From assembly GCF_037975245.1 (NCBI RefSeq), contig NC_092576.1, positions 25,619,611-25,683,610 on the forward strand: DNA of 64,000 nucleotides, given 5' to 3'. This stretch comes from Apostichopus japonicus (lineage: Eukaryota > Echinodermata > Holothuroidea > Aspidochirotida > Stichopodidae). A model generated the notes under the pieces. That model was not told where the DNA came from, searched no databases, and saw only the letters and a program-made list of their open reading frames with translations. Positions 36,709 to 40,919 of this stretch are shown here, one piece after another. Made by a program: the position numbers and the translations under genes. Position 1 is the first letter of the stretch; the number at the start of each line of letters is the position of its first letter.

Positions 36709-39700
36709 TATTATTATATGTTTCCTTGTCCCTTCGAGGCTTTGGATTCCATGGTTCGCCATTTCGTTCTATCCTCCGCTGTACGTGCCAGTTCGTGTAG
36801 GCTTTTTCCTGTCCAATTCCGGATGTCTGCCAACCACGTGTTCCTTGGTCTCCCTCTTTTCCTTTTGCTCCCCACCTTCCCTTAAAGGAGTTGTTTCTGA
36901 AGCTCATTCGATCGCAAGATGTGGCCCATATACTGCATCTTTCTGTTTTTCAGCTCTGATAGTAGCTTCCTACCTATATATATATATATCTATATATCTA
37001 TATATGTATATATATATATATATATATTTCCTTTATATATATGTAGGAAACATATATATATACCGCATACCAGCAAAAATAACCTGTTGGCCTATAATTT
37101 TTGATATGTTTAATGCCTATACCTATATTATGACCATGTAAGTTGCTTTTATATTTGACTTGTAACTTGAACTGAAATGAGAAACATTGACTTCTGACAT
37201 AATTTGACTTGCAATAAAATCAATGACTTGTGATCGACTTGACCTACTGAAATAACTTTTACATGTGAATTAACTAAAGAAACATTAATTTGTGACTTGA
37301 TTTGACTTGCAATGAAGTCAATGACCTGTGATAGACTTGACCTGCTAATATAAAATTTACCTGTGACTTTACTTGACTTAAAAAACATAAATATGTGATT
37401 GATTTGATTTGTGATAAAATCAAATGACCTGTTTTACTCTTGACCTGATGAAGCCAAATCTACCTGTTACTTGACTTGAATTGAGAAACATTGACTGTTG
37501 TATTTATGTGACCAAAATTTGACTTGTTTGATCAAACAATTTAAAGTTCAATGTACAAGTTTAACATATTTATTAACATTTTTCTTGTTTTTTTGATGAC
37601 AGGATGGAGAAGAAGATTCTGCAGCCAGCAGTTCTGATAAATTAGTTGATGCGGGACTATCTCAGTCACAGAAGGGGACTTGTGATGAAAGTCAACCTGT
37701 CAAACAACCCCTAGAAAACATTGATCTAAAAGCCAGCACAGAAAGTCTCATGGTAATAATTTACATAAACAAGATTCTGTTGTCCTAAAAAAAAGTCTTC
37801 TTTAGAACATATAACACAATTTGGTGCTTTACAGTTTGTCCATACTGGCCCTTAAGGCATACCTACTTTGATGTTCAAGTTCAATGGTTTGCTTGTATGA
37901 TATTACATCATGATTTATTTCTACTAAAATTCTTGTCATCTAGTACTGATGCTATTGTATAATAACTAATTTTAATGAAGTATGTGCTTGCTGCAATTAG
38001 ATGTATGAGACTGAAATGTTAGAATAGTGAAAGCAGTAACTTATACAGATATTTGACAGCATACGACCAAGCCCTCATGAATCCGCGCCATGATTTATGA
38101 GAGAGTTTTTCAAATTAGAGTGCGTCAATTAAATGCTGTCTGTGAGCCTTTTGCCAACAATTTGAAATGCTCATAGCTGACACACATGTTAGCAACTTAT
38201 GCACACGAAGGATACAGCCGACACAATGTTGGTTCATAAATCAACCTTTGGAGATTACATACAATAAATTAAGTACTAAGCACAACTTTTAACAGCTTCA
38301 ACCATTGTCTTGTGCATAGATTTTAGTCTTGGGTCCAGCTTCAGTTTCCCTGAGTATGTAAAGTGGAAGTGAGTGTACAAACTTCAATGCAATTACGTAA
38401 ATTTGAGTTTTTTGGGGTTCTATATGATTAGATTTCTTTACCTCAAGAATTGTTTATGGTTATCAAAAGTTCCAATAAATAATTTATATTATCATTTTCA
38501 TTGGATCCTTTGTTCCCTCGGAGACTTAATTAGTTGGAAATGCACAATTCAAATGATTGACCGGGCACGTTTCTTCTCACCGCTTTGTCAAATTCCAAAC
38601 GCCTTGTAAACTCGCAAGGTAGAGGTTGAATGAATTCTCATATGTAGCACATGGATGCATGTTATTGAGTAGATGAAAACTTTGTTTTGAGTTCAAAGGC
38701 CATTTGAGGTCAACAGAGGTCAAAATATCTGAACACTTTTGTAAGCTATCAAATTCAAAATGGAATGCTTGGATATACTAATGGAGTCCAAGTACTCTTT
38801 TGTTTCTTCAGAGGTCAAAGGCAATTTAAGGTGGTTAGCTCCAAACATGTCACAGTATATACTTAAACAACTGCAGGTGAAAACTGTAGTTGGGTGATTG
38901 TTGCCCCATAATGTTACTACCTGTATTTAGCCAAAGCAATATTTATAGATGCTATACCTTCCTCCGGAAGGTTGCACATTTCTCAATGGCTTTTCTGTAA
39001 ACCAATGTTGAGGAAGGGGTGATTGCATCATTCTTTTTCATATATTACATGGGATGGGGAAATGTCTATTTCACCCTTGAGGCTACTTGCAAATTTTACC
39101 ATAGTGGTAACCATTTCGAAAACATACTGGTAGGTCCCCAGGTCTATATTTCAGAGAGACAAAACATTCAGCGCTCAAAATATCTGACAACCCGGTGACA
39201 GGCAACATTGAGTCTTAATTGCCAAAATGAGATTAAGAGCAGCAATATAACAGATCTAATACCTTCTTACAAAATGACTCCCAGACCATTATTTTAATTT
39301 TGAGCCCCATATCTCTGACACCTGGCAATCCTTTATATCACTACCTGTCACATGATTTGAACTTTACTCTTTAAAGTGGCTGAGATAGTTTTCCACTGAA
39401 ACTGCTGTCGTCAACTTTCAGAAGTGATTTACTTTTGCAATGATCAAGTTATCTGAGACTCTTTTCTGATCTTCTGGTGCTTGACTTAAGGACACATTTT
39501 CCTAAGTTGCTCTATCGATCAGGTGATTCCATATATAAACCTATACTCCAGTACACAAAATAAGGAGACACACAAGTCATATTGTGCTTATTCTTAGAAG
39601 GCTGTATGCCATTTGTATGTGTTTTATCTGCAATCATGCAAGATGAAGAAATGCGCCCAGAACGAGCACATTGCAAACATTTTGAATAAAATCACACGAG

Positions 39701-40919
39701 CATTGTGCGTGGTGGCACACTGCCATTCCTTCCAGTAATATGCAAGGGCTACATGGTGTAATGTGCAACTAGAACATCTGTTGTATATAAATTGAGTGTG
39801 CTACACACTTTCGGTTGAGTGGTGACTCACAACTTGTCACAAATTGATTGTTTCATAATGTTCTCAATGTTCTCTTTCTGGACGCGTTCAAATGAGTTGG
39901 GGAAGCTTTACAGATTATTTTCATCACATATGAGAGACTTCTAGCCAGTGACAACCATTACAGTGAATAAAGTCACCGTAGTTGCCTTATTGGGGATATT
40001 CACAAACTGCTTTACGTGACTCCACTCTTGCAATTTAGTGACTCATGACGCGCATGTTAACTATGCCATTCTGTATCATGCTTTAATATATATAAACGAT
40101 GTACAGCAGGTGTTAGTTATAGTATATTTTGTAATTAAACAATAATTGGAACACAATGGATTCATATTACTTTACTCTGTAATCAGTTAATCAATACTTA
40201 TTAACATTATATAACCAGGGGACCTGATAGAGAACTGATGTAGTTTGTGTATGTTCTACTCATGTATTTAATCATATTACAGGATCTCTCCGGGAAAATT
40301 CCAAACGAATGGAAAAATGTAGGTAGAATTCTTGGACTAAAGGACCCAGAGCTTTGTATACTTGAGAGAGATAATAACAACCAGGGACTCAAGGAAGCTG
40401 TTTATCAGATGTTGCGGACTTGGAAACACAGCAATGGCAGTAAAGCCACATATAGAGTACTGGGAGAGGCATTATTAGCAGTTGGCCGCAGAGACCTGCA
40501 AGAGATACTGTACAAACAGGGTAAATTTTGAATTTTATACCTCAAAGGAACGTACTAGCAATAAAATATATAACTGTTTCATACATAAAACTACTTTCTG
40601 CTACAGAAACCGACTTTACCATTTAAAGTAAACTTGATTTCCTTCTGCAACATTAAAACAGCAAATAAACTGTTTAGAATCTCACTTTAACAACTTTCAC
40701 ATTAATGAAGTGGACAGACCCCCCCCCCCCCTTGCCTGTGTAGGGTATTCTGTATCATTTCATATTCACAAAAAGCATTTTGAAAGTGTTTATATTGATC
40801 AAGAAAAGCCATTCTGCATTAAAATATATTGTTGTCTCTTACATATAGAACAATTAATATCATTAAATATTTGTTTTCCCCATCTCAACTGTTCAGCTGG
40901 TATCAAACAAGAAAGCTAA
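3049..40919 (+). CDS. Tandem-DED / NACHT / ZU5-UPA (FIIND-like) / death-domain NLR-like protein; 5' end missing
   Basis: Fourteen exons join with consistent phases: 3049-3319, 3731-4030, 9161-11235, 11933-12135, 18882-18958, 19653-19714, 22837-22894, 24292-24615, 24839-25062, 32000-32140, 34720-34872, 37603-37752, 40283-40520 and 40897-40919. The sum is 4,299 nt, exactly 1,433 codons with stop TAA at 40917-40919. Residues counted from 3049 are: DED-like 1-90 and 91-190; NACHT with Walker A at 274-281 and Walker B around 348-356; helical region near 743; ZU5 about 1016-1123; UPA 1124-1296; death domain 1347-1425. Known families with these parts are NLRs, PIDD, UNC5, NLRP1 and CARD8. I infer a cytosolic sensor of apoptosis or inflammasome type, since no signal peptide or membrane segment is visible. 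The start codon exon was not found. Exons 5-7 (18882-22894) are the least certain. No gene symbol is justified. Confidence 0.85.
3320..3730. other. Intron 1 of the NLR-like gene
   Basis: This short intron runs from GTAGGC to TTTCAG. It contains a pyrimidine-rich C tract near 3500-3520. Nothing else was recognised. Confidence 0.7.
3731..4030 (+). CDS. Exon: second DED-like domain
   Basis: This exon is exactly 300 bp, between the acceptor AACATTTCAG and the donor G|GTATTG, and is in phase 1 on both sides. It codes for about 100 residues starting DQETEYDRFLAG and including FLQTIDEMGIINPSDVSKL, which has the same helix 4-5 spacing as the first domain (FLLALEERGYIHPSNVNRL). The two exons therefore look like an ancient tandem duplication, as in caspase-8, caspase-10 and FLIP. 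A DED assignment is supported by this internal similarity. A more general death-fold label (DED, DD or CARD-like) is the cautious alternative. Confidence 0.7.
4740..5450 (-). pseudogene. Decayed minus-strand coding remnant in intron 2
   Basis: A 160-codon open frame runs on the minus strand from 5433 to 4951. Past its stop, after 4951 toward 4740, a further coding-looking stretch reads HDLREHGIVVENSKVK and then EERVELSIVLSHPGVK before another stop. The residue mix looks more like a real protein than random translation, and the pieces would join if the stops were ignored. I do not recognise the family. A transposable-element protein or retrocopy remnant seems likelier than a functional gene, since it lies antisense within an intron. 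Chance open frames remain possible. Confidence 0.35.
5895..6240. repeat. Tandem repeat A inside the foldback element
   Basis: A unit starting GGAAACGTTCGGGAATT recurs at about 5903, 5989, 6090 and 6211. Three copies continue into a shared ACGTTACNGNATACGAACC segment. Unit length varies from about 85 to 120 bp. Confidence 0.8.
6230..6710. repeat. Tandem repeat B inside the foldback element
   Basis: A unit of about 127-130 bp, marked by CCGATTCCCCTTTGT and GAACTAGTGAAATAGAAA, occurs three times from 6234, 6365 and 6498. The third copy is interrupted by an extra segment around 6575-6650 containing CGATCGATATCGAGCG. The copies differ only slightly, suggesting recent amplification. Confidence 0.8.
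6850..9160. other. Rest of intron 2, no gene recognised
   Basis: Open frames here, for example 7361-7699 and 7846-8130, have no splice context, no repeated family signature and no protein-like motifs. A locally GC-richer patch lies at 8335-8470. The stretch ends with the acceptor TGTTTTAAAG at 9160. Confidence 0.5.
9161..11235 (+). CDS. Exon: NACHT ATPase module of the NLR-like protein
   Basis: This is the single large exon (2,075 bp), entered in phase 1 and left in phase 0 at CAG|GTAAAG. It opens with GKENLFIKSLQQK and a short linker. The Walker A motif GQPGSGKT is at 9409-9432 and the Walker B motif LILDGLEEY at 9631-9657. A sensor-like strand IVIITTRTD follows near 9730. The motif FLHKLIQEWFAAKHL near 10816 matches the helical segment that follows the winged-helix region in NLRs (FxHxxxQEYFAA). 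NACHT domains bind and hydrolyse ATP to switch between closed and oligomeric states. Large single NACHT exons are common in invertebrate NLRs. A 3 x 45-residue repeat is inserted between the winged-helix region and the helical part. No key nucleotide-binding residue is missing. Confidence 0.92.
10315..10719 (+). repeat. In-frame 3 x 135-bp coding minisatellite (45-residue repeat)
   Basis: Three consecutive units start at 10315, 10450 and 10585, each coding 45 residues that begin DLQT and contain QTDSIS followed by SLNTSNVTSEI. Units 2 and 3 are nearly identical at DNA level, while unit 1 differs more. The segment is rich in Ser, Thr and Asp and has no hydrophobic core pattern, so it is probably a disordered loop. 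It sits at residues 576-710 of the model. Serines next to acidic residues could be phosphorylated, but that is inference. Confidence 0.9.
11236..11932. other. Intron 3
   Basis: Runs from GTAAAG to either TTTCAG at 11896 or TTCCAG at 11932. No repeats or genes were recognised inside. Confidence 0.6.
11897..12135 (+). CDS. Exon: post-NACHT linker (possible LRR remnant)
   Basis: The reading frame continues from the NACHT exon in phase 0 and leaves in phase 2 at TG|GTGAGG. Two acceptors fit. TTTCAG at 11896 adds 12 residues starting VEILQYLWI, and TTCCAG at 11932 starts at IPIKCLKLSDV; both keep frame, and the gene length given above uses 11933. The peptide has leucine-spaced runs (IKCLKLSDVVEK, LGVLKTLRAIEV, DLIKFVI) that might be one or two degenerate leucine-rich repeats, but no canonical LxxLxLxxN array is seen. 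It links the NACHT helical region to the ZU5 part. Confidence 0.65.
12854..12914 (+). CDS. Candidate first exon of a nested gene
   Basis: An ATG at 12854 in good context (ACAATGG) opens MAWKMTLEDSGLEELFGKCA and ends at a CAG|GTTTGT donor in phase 1. The peptide is short, but the acidic amphipathic start resembles the N-terminus of an uncharacterised family whose last exon seems to lie at 14757-15086. No middle exon linking phase 1 to phase 0 was found between them, so the gene is either incomplete or broken. It sits in the same strand as the host NLR intron. Confidence 0.4.
13336..14451. mobile_element. TIR element of about 1.1 kb
   Basis: The left end CCAGCGTGGTAAAGGC continues into GCATACCTCTC and CATTGGCTGGGTC. 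The right end (about 14400-14451) is its inverse: GACCCCAACCAATGGGAG, then GAGGTATGC and GCCTTTACCATGCTGG. The inverted repeats are about 50 bp with some divergence. A T run outside the left end is mirrored by an A run outside the right end. No transposase was seen. It is inserted between the two exons of the nested gene and may have displaced its middle exon. Confidence 0.6.
14757..15086 (+). CDS. Last exon of a nested gene of an uncharacterised repetitive family
   Basis: After a strong pyrimidine tract and TTACTTAG, a 330-bp phase-0 exon codes about 109 residues up to TAG at 15084-15086. It includes RPQPYVLLLGVSKIHPQQSF, FVIIERHVLPQ and YVFNLEYQNACLGAWELF. From memory, many fish, cnidarian and invertebrate genomes hold multi-copy uncharacterised proteins with the same order of features: a strand such as KPYVLxLG, a ligand-like FVVxE, then FNLEY and a helix ending in VYxxP. 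Their function is unknown and they often sit near transposons. Here the gene lies in an NLR intron on the same strand, and a copy of its last bases follows at once. It could still be spliced and expressed, or be a fragment. Confidence 0.6.
   Translation, partial: EIINLEFYLQMISERPQPYVLLLGVSKIHPQQSFVIIERHVLPQRTFMKAIDVCFKSSYVFNLEYQNACLGAWELFQKVVYELPGGVKCNQIIDFCAYRANKKDKVTAV
15154..15220 (+). pseudogene. Truncated duplicate of the nested gene's 3' end
   Basis: The words coding FNLEYQNAC (from 14939) and NKDKVTAV plus stop (to 15086) recur at 15154-15218, but the roughly 90 bases between them are missing. The frame across the junction stays open and even keeps the stop codon. This is a local tandem duplication followed by, or combined with, an internal deletion. 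Confidence 0.85.
15236..15533. mobile_element. Partial MITE, GGGTCATTCCGTGT family
   Basis: This block aligns by eye to 29445-29763, sharing AGAAAGGTAGTAGGATG, GACCTCAAAAATCAAGAAAATGCCA-type words and the right end ATCCGTGATTTGACATGAAATGACCC (split across 15508-15533). Only the right part of the element is present. The full-length relative is at 28517-29763. Confidence 0.7.
15534..16355. other. Intron sequence, no gene
   Basis: No supported coding sequence. A short direct repeat, ACTTACATACTAATCATGTA-like, is present around 16185-16222. Confidence 0.5.
16428..16576. mobile_element. 149-bp MITE-like hairpin element
   Basis: The ends are a perfect 10-bp inverted repeat: GACCGAGGAC at 16428-16437 and GTCCTCGGTC at 16567-16576. 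Internal GGTCCTCGG words repeat. It interrupts a dispersed repeat whose copy at 51455-51545 lacks it, so that copy acts as a natural empty site. Confidence 0.65.
16605..17230. repeat. About 145-bp tandem repeat, four copies
   Basis: CTTGTAAACACGATATCTCA or a close variant starts at about 16620, 16757, 16903 and 17048, a period of 136-146 bp. Each unit also holds an AGGTCAAAGGTCA-like pair and TTTGGAGTCAC. The following 17200-17360 matches 51850-52000, so the whole is a dispersed element with an internal tandem array. Confidence 0.85.
17231..18116. other. Intron sequence, no gene
   Basis: Besides the end of the dispersed repeat (to about 17360), I see no coding or RNA feature. Confidence 0.5.
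18117..18325. repeat. Dispersed repeat, second copy at 52734-52932
   Basis: The stretch from CTAGTACTTGGTGTGTGG to CATTTTGCATTCTGGTTC matches 52734-52932 nearly base for base in the same orientation, including GATGGAGGTGTGTATA and AAGCAGAAGTCTAGTG. Confidence 0.85.
18643..18666 (+). repeat. (GGGT)6 microsatellite, G-quadruplex motif
   Basis: Six uninterrupted GGGT units give at least four G3 runs with single-base loops, the most stable G-quadruplex pattern. It lies on the sense strand about 220 bp before the exon at 18882. Confidence 0.9.
18882..18958 (+). CDS. Exon 5 (linker, tentative)
   Basis: A T-rich tract and TCTCAG precede it, and G|GTAACA follows. Entering in phase 2 it reads CLLFPRPPVAVKDEKDLNN and leaves in phase 1. 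The phase fits both neighbours. The peptide is short, charged and has no known motif. Support is splice sites and phase only. Confidence 0.55.
19653..19714 (+). CDS. Exon 6 (linker, tentative)
   Basis: Preceded by CTCATTACAG and followed by the donor ATG|GTGAGA. In phase 1 it reads VEWIIGATLIHTLDVTTGEW and leaves in phase 0. It has no stop in this frame and fits the next exon. No domain was recognised. Confidence 0.55.
19740..20380. repeat. Dispersed repeat starting with a 28-bp near-perfect palindrome
   Basis: AGCTCATACCAGCATGCTGG continues to GTGAGCT at 19767 and is its own inverse but for one base pair. It leads into TGACC-rich repeat text (GGGGTCAAAGGTCACC near 19926, GAGGTCAAATGTCA near 20222). 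A related hairpin, AGCTCACACACATTATTGTG, is at about 29846. The block looks like an interspersed repeat and has no coding frame. Confidence 0.55.
20381..22836. other. Repeat-rich intron 6
   Basis: A minus-strand open frame at 20395-20640 has a plausible coding mix (LQRLGDKLKELWQKVKAQ) but no context; I treat it as possible TE debris. The rest holds scattered TGACC repeat words (21230-22140) and no supported gene. Confidence 0.4.
22837..22894 (+). CDS. Exon 7 (linker, tentative)
   Basis: Acceptor CATTTAG, donor G|GTGAGT, in phase 0 and out phase 1. It codes MEFRLPERMSASSSLKPIS, a short basic and serine-rich linker just ahead of the ZU5 exon. The perfect donor and phase fit support it. The ATG is probably an internal Met. 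Confidence 0.55.
22895..24291. other. Intron 7, no gene
   Basis: AT-rich, with a short TA run at 24089-24102. Nothing coding was recognised. Confidence 0.5.
24292..24615 (+). CDS. Exon: ZU5 domain
   Basis: A TATTGCAG acceptor and G|GTATAT donor bound a 324-bp exon in phase 1 on both sides. It contains INKDGGVLELPDTGVSLDIP followed by PGALEKDQ, the hallmark ZU5 strand-turn (GGxLxLxxxGVSLxIPPGAI). It goes on through LSVVVELLPSNLKLLKPVNL, then LPHC, matching the ZU5 core. ZU5 is a beta-sandwich found in ankyrins, UNC5 receptors, PIDD and the FIIND of NLRP1/CARD8. The exon ends in YSSHHEE. A His near here, about 30 residues before the Phe-Ser pair, is at about the distance of the catalytic His of CARD8, which is suggestive only. 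Confidence 0.92.
24839..25062 (+). CDS. Exon: ZU5/UPA junction and UPA part 1
   Basis: Bounded by TTCTTCAG and AAG|GTGAGG, phase 1 in and phase 0 out. After NQPVWRPQPDTPYVLTERNC it reads VIKLKNFSWEKFDIGDE and IVLYAAKDLSSSESI, then HVGYYLDLPGGEK. The order fits the end of ZU5 and start of UPA in PIDD and UNC5. The Phe-Ser at 24919-24924 is in the place of the autoproteolytic F|S of NLRP1, CARD8 and PIDD; PIDD has HFSW, here it is NFSW. UNC5 proteins lack this serine. Self-cleavage is therefore possible but not shown. Confidence 0.88.
25063..25739. repeat. Start of repeat-filled intron 9
   Basis: Contains words such as CATACTTGGTAGATAGATGCC and GGCGGGGC that recur over the next kilobases. No gene. 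Confidence 0.5.
25740..26370. repeat. About 300-bp tandem repeat, three copies
   Basis: The word GGTACATGGTGATATATGTT (or variant) followed by ATATGCATATTTATTAG and a GGCGGGGC-like end recurs at about 25747, 26050 and 26301. Between copies lies the GTCATACTTGGTGC-type segment. Related text continues at 27450-28000. Confidence 0.75.
26514..27443. mobile_element. Long inverted repeat element, GGGTCATTCCGTGT family
   Basis: The left arm (26514 to about 26947) and the right arm (about 27125 to 27443) are inverted copies. Left words GGGTCATTCCG, GTGTCCCAAATGAACGCATAC and GATTTTTAGGGTCACC have counterparts GTATGTGTTCATTTGGGACA, CGGAATGACCC and GGTGACCCTAAAAATCA at the right. The loop is about 180 bp. 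No transposase is present. Confidence 0.8.
28517..29763. mobile_element. MITE with GGGTTATTCC / GGAATGACCC termini, 1.25 kb
   Basis: The left end GGGTTATTCCATAACAAATC and the right end GATTTGAACACGGAATGACCC (split form at 29743-29763) are inverted matches. Its right 320 bp match the fragment at 15236-15533. Open frames at 28499-29101 have no known motif and are probably chance. Confidence 0.65.
29764..30580. other. Intron sequence, no gene
   Basis: Holds a short hairpin repeat AGCTCACACACATTATTGTG at about 29846. Nothing else was recognised. Confidence 0.5.
30581..31735. mobile_element. TIR-bounded repeat with G and C homopolymer tracts
   Basis: The ends are inverted: TCATAGGCGTAAGAGCC at the left and CCTCCTACGCCTATG at the right. 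Near each end lies a homopolymer (G10 at about 30612, C runs at about 31701 and 31716). A second pair, TCATAGGCGTACGGGACC at 30757 and GTACGCCTAAGCGTG at 31517, suggests nesting of two related copies. It also holds a C run near 31253-31267 and an A run at 31192-31208. Confidence 0.5.
32000..32140 (+). CDS. Exon: UPA part 2
   Basis: A long pyrimidine tract (31947-31995) and GAAG precede it, and AAG|GTATGG follows. The 141-bp exon is in phase 0 on both sides. It codes SAVFFKQGKLPLTCHFVKI followed by KPPDWTYDAEEKKTK. In UNC5 and PIDD the UPA middle has the same order: a Leu-x-Phe-Lys strand, a short strand and then a Trp about 10 residues on. Joined to the next exon, WTYDAEEKKTK plus EISFTRV parallels the UNC5 segment ending in EIPFYHIW. 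Confidence 0.8.
32620..33719. promoter_or_regulatory. Cluster of eight GTCACACACGTGAC-like sites in an intron
   Basis: Matches lie at 32620-32631, 32823-32837 (inverse form GGTCACGTGTGTGAC), 33128-33141, 33150-33164, 33306-33320, 33328-33342, 33525-33539 and 33704-33719. Most contain the E-box CACGTG; one has CAGGTG. E-boxes are bound by bHLH factors such as USF, MYC and TFE3. Whether this is an intronic enhancer or just a minisatellite word is unknown; spacing is irregular except for two close pairs 22 bp apart. Confidence 0.5.
32925..33125. repeat. About 100-bp tandem repeat with octamer words
   Basis: CATCCAATTAAATTGCAGCA and CATCCATTGAAATTGCAGCA start two copies, each ending in TATATGCAAATGA or TCATATGCAAATGA. 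A partial third copy starts CATCCATGAAAATGCAG. ATGCAAAT is the POU octamer. Confidence 0.7.
34720..34872 (+). CDS. Exon: UPA part 3
   Basis: Acceptor CATTTCAG, donor AAG|GTAAAG, 153 bp, phase 0 on both sides. It codes EISFTRVATSKGGFCIFDLN followed by CKCHFKAGQGSELVELHFIL. This follows the UNC5 UPA C-terminus, where EIPFYHIW is followed by a CTFTLER strand, a C-K strand and a final FSINFNI strand. It completes the UPA fold. In NLRP1-type proteins the UPA helps freed C-terminal fragments to oligomerise. Confidence 0.85.
36676..37050. repeat. TA microsatellites around a LINE fragment
   Basis: (TA)n runs lie at about 36676-36705 and, interrupted, at 36975-37045. They flank the 36720-36960 LINE remnant. 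Confidence 0.85.
36720..36960 (-). pseudogene. 3' end of a LINE reverse-transcriptase ORF
   Basis: On the minus strand one frame reads MQYMGHILRSNELQKQLL, stop, then KRKRGRPRNTWLADIRNWTG and KSLHELARTAEDRTKWR. This is the conserved C-terminal tail of many LINE polyproteins (GHILR, GRPRxTWLxDIxxWTG, AxDRxxW). Only the last 80 or so codons remain, with one stop in frame. A 5'-truncated insertion is the usual origin. Confidence 0.8.
37145..37520. repeat. TGACTTG-rich tandem repeat, about 105-bp unit
   Basis: Units marked by GAAACATTGACTT, TTTGACTTGCAATAAAATCA and GACTTGACCTACTGAAAT recur three to four times with drift. The same TGACTTG-rich text lies at 35680-35800, on the other side of the LINE fragment. 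Confidence 0.75.
37603..37752 (+). CDS. Exon: acidic/serine linker before the death domain
   Basis: Acceptor GATGACAG, donor ATG|GTAATA, exactly 150 bp in phase 0. It codes DGEEDSAASSSDKLVDAGLS and then a Gln- and Lys-containing run ending in ASTESLM. It is hydrophilic, with no domain, and fits a flexible spacer between UPA and the death domain. Confidence 0.75.
37753..40282. other. Intron 12, no gene
   Basis: A TGACC-type repeat patch lies at 38600-38830 (CAAAGGCCATTTGAGGTCA). The rest has no recognised feature. Confidence 0.5.
40283..40520 (+). CDS. Exon: C-terminal death domain
   Basis: Acceptor ATATTACAG, donor G|GTAAAT, phase 0 in and phase 1 out. It codes about 79 residues: IPNEWKNVGRILGL, then LCILERDNNNQGLKEAVYQM, LRTWKHSNGSKATYRVLGEA and GRRDLQEILYKQ. 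This follows the death-domain pattern closely (EWxxLAxxLGL, IxxIExD, EQxxxMLxxW, TxxxLxxAL, xRxDLxE). Death domains form assemblies with RAIDD, FADD or MyD88-like partners. In PIDD a death domain likewise follows ZU5-UPA. Confidence 0.93.
40897..40919 (+). CDS. Last coding exon, seven residues and stop
   Basis: After CAACTGTTCAG the phase-1 reading gives AGIKQES and TAA at 40917-40919. The exon probably continues as 3' UTR. A strong donor CAAG|GTGAGT lies at 41118/41119. Another frame of the same exon stays open from 40897 to that donor, but would need a different phase from the death-domain exon. Confidence 0.65.

Larger units (their letters stand above)
34873..37602. other. Intron 11
   Basis: No gene was recognised apart from the LINE fragment and repeats listed separately (35680-35800, 36720-36960, 37145-37520). 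A G run is at 36269-36280. Confidence 0.5.

Noticed and set aside
36785-37141. 118-codon plus-strand frame
   Set aside because: It is the antisense of the LINE C-terminal remnant plus TA microsatellite translation.
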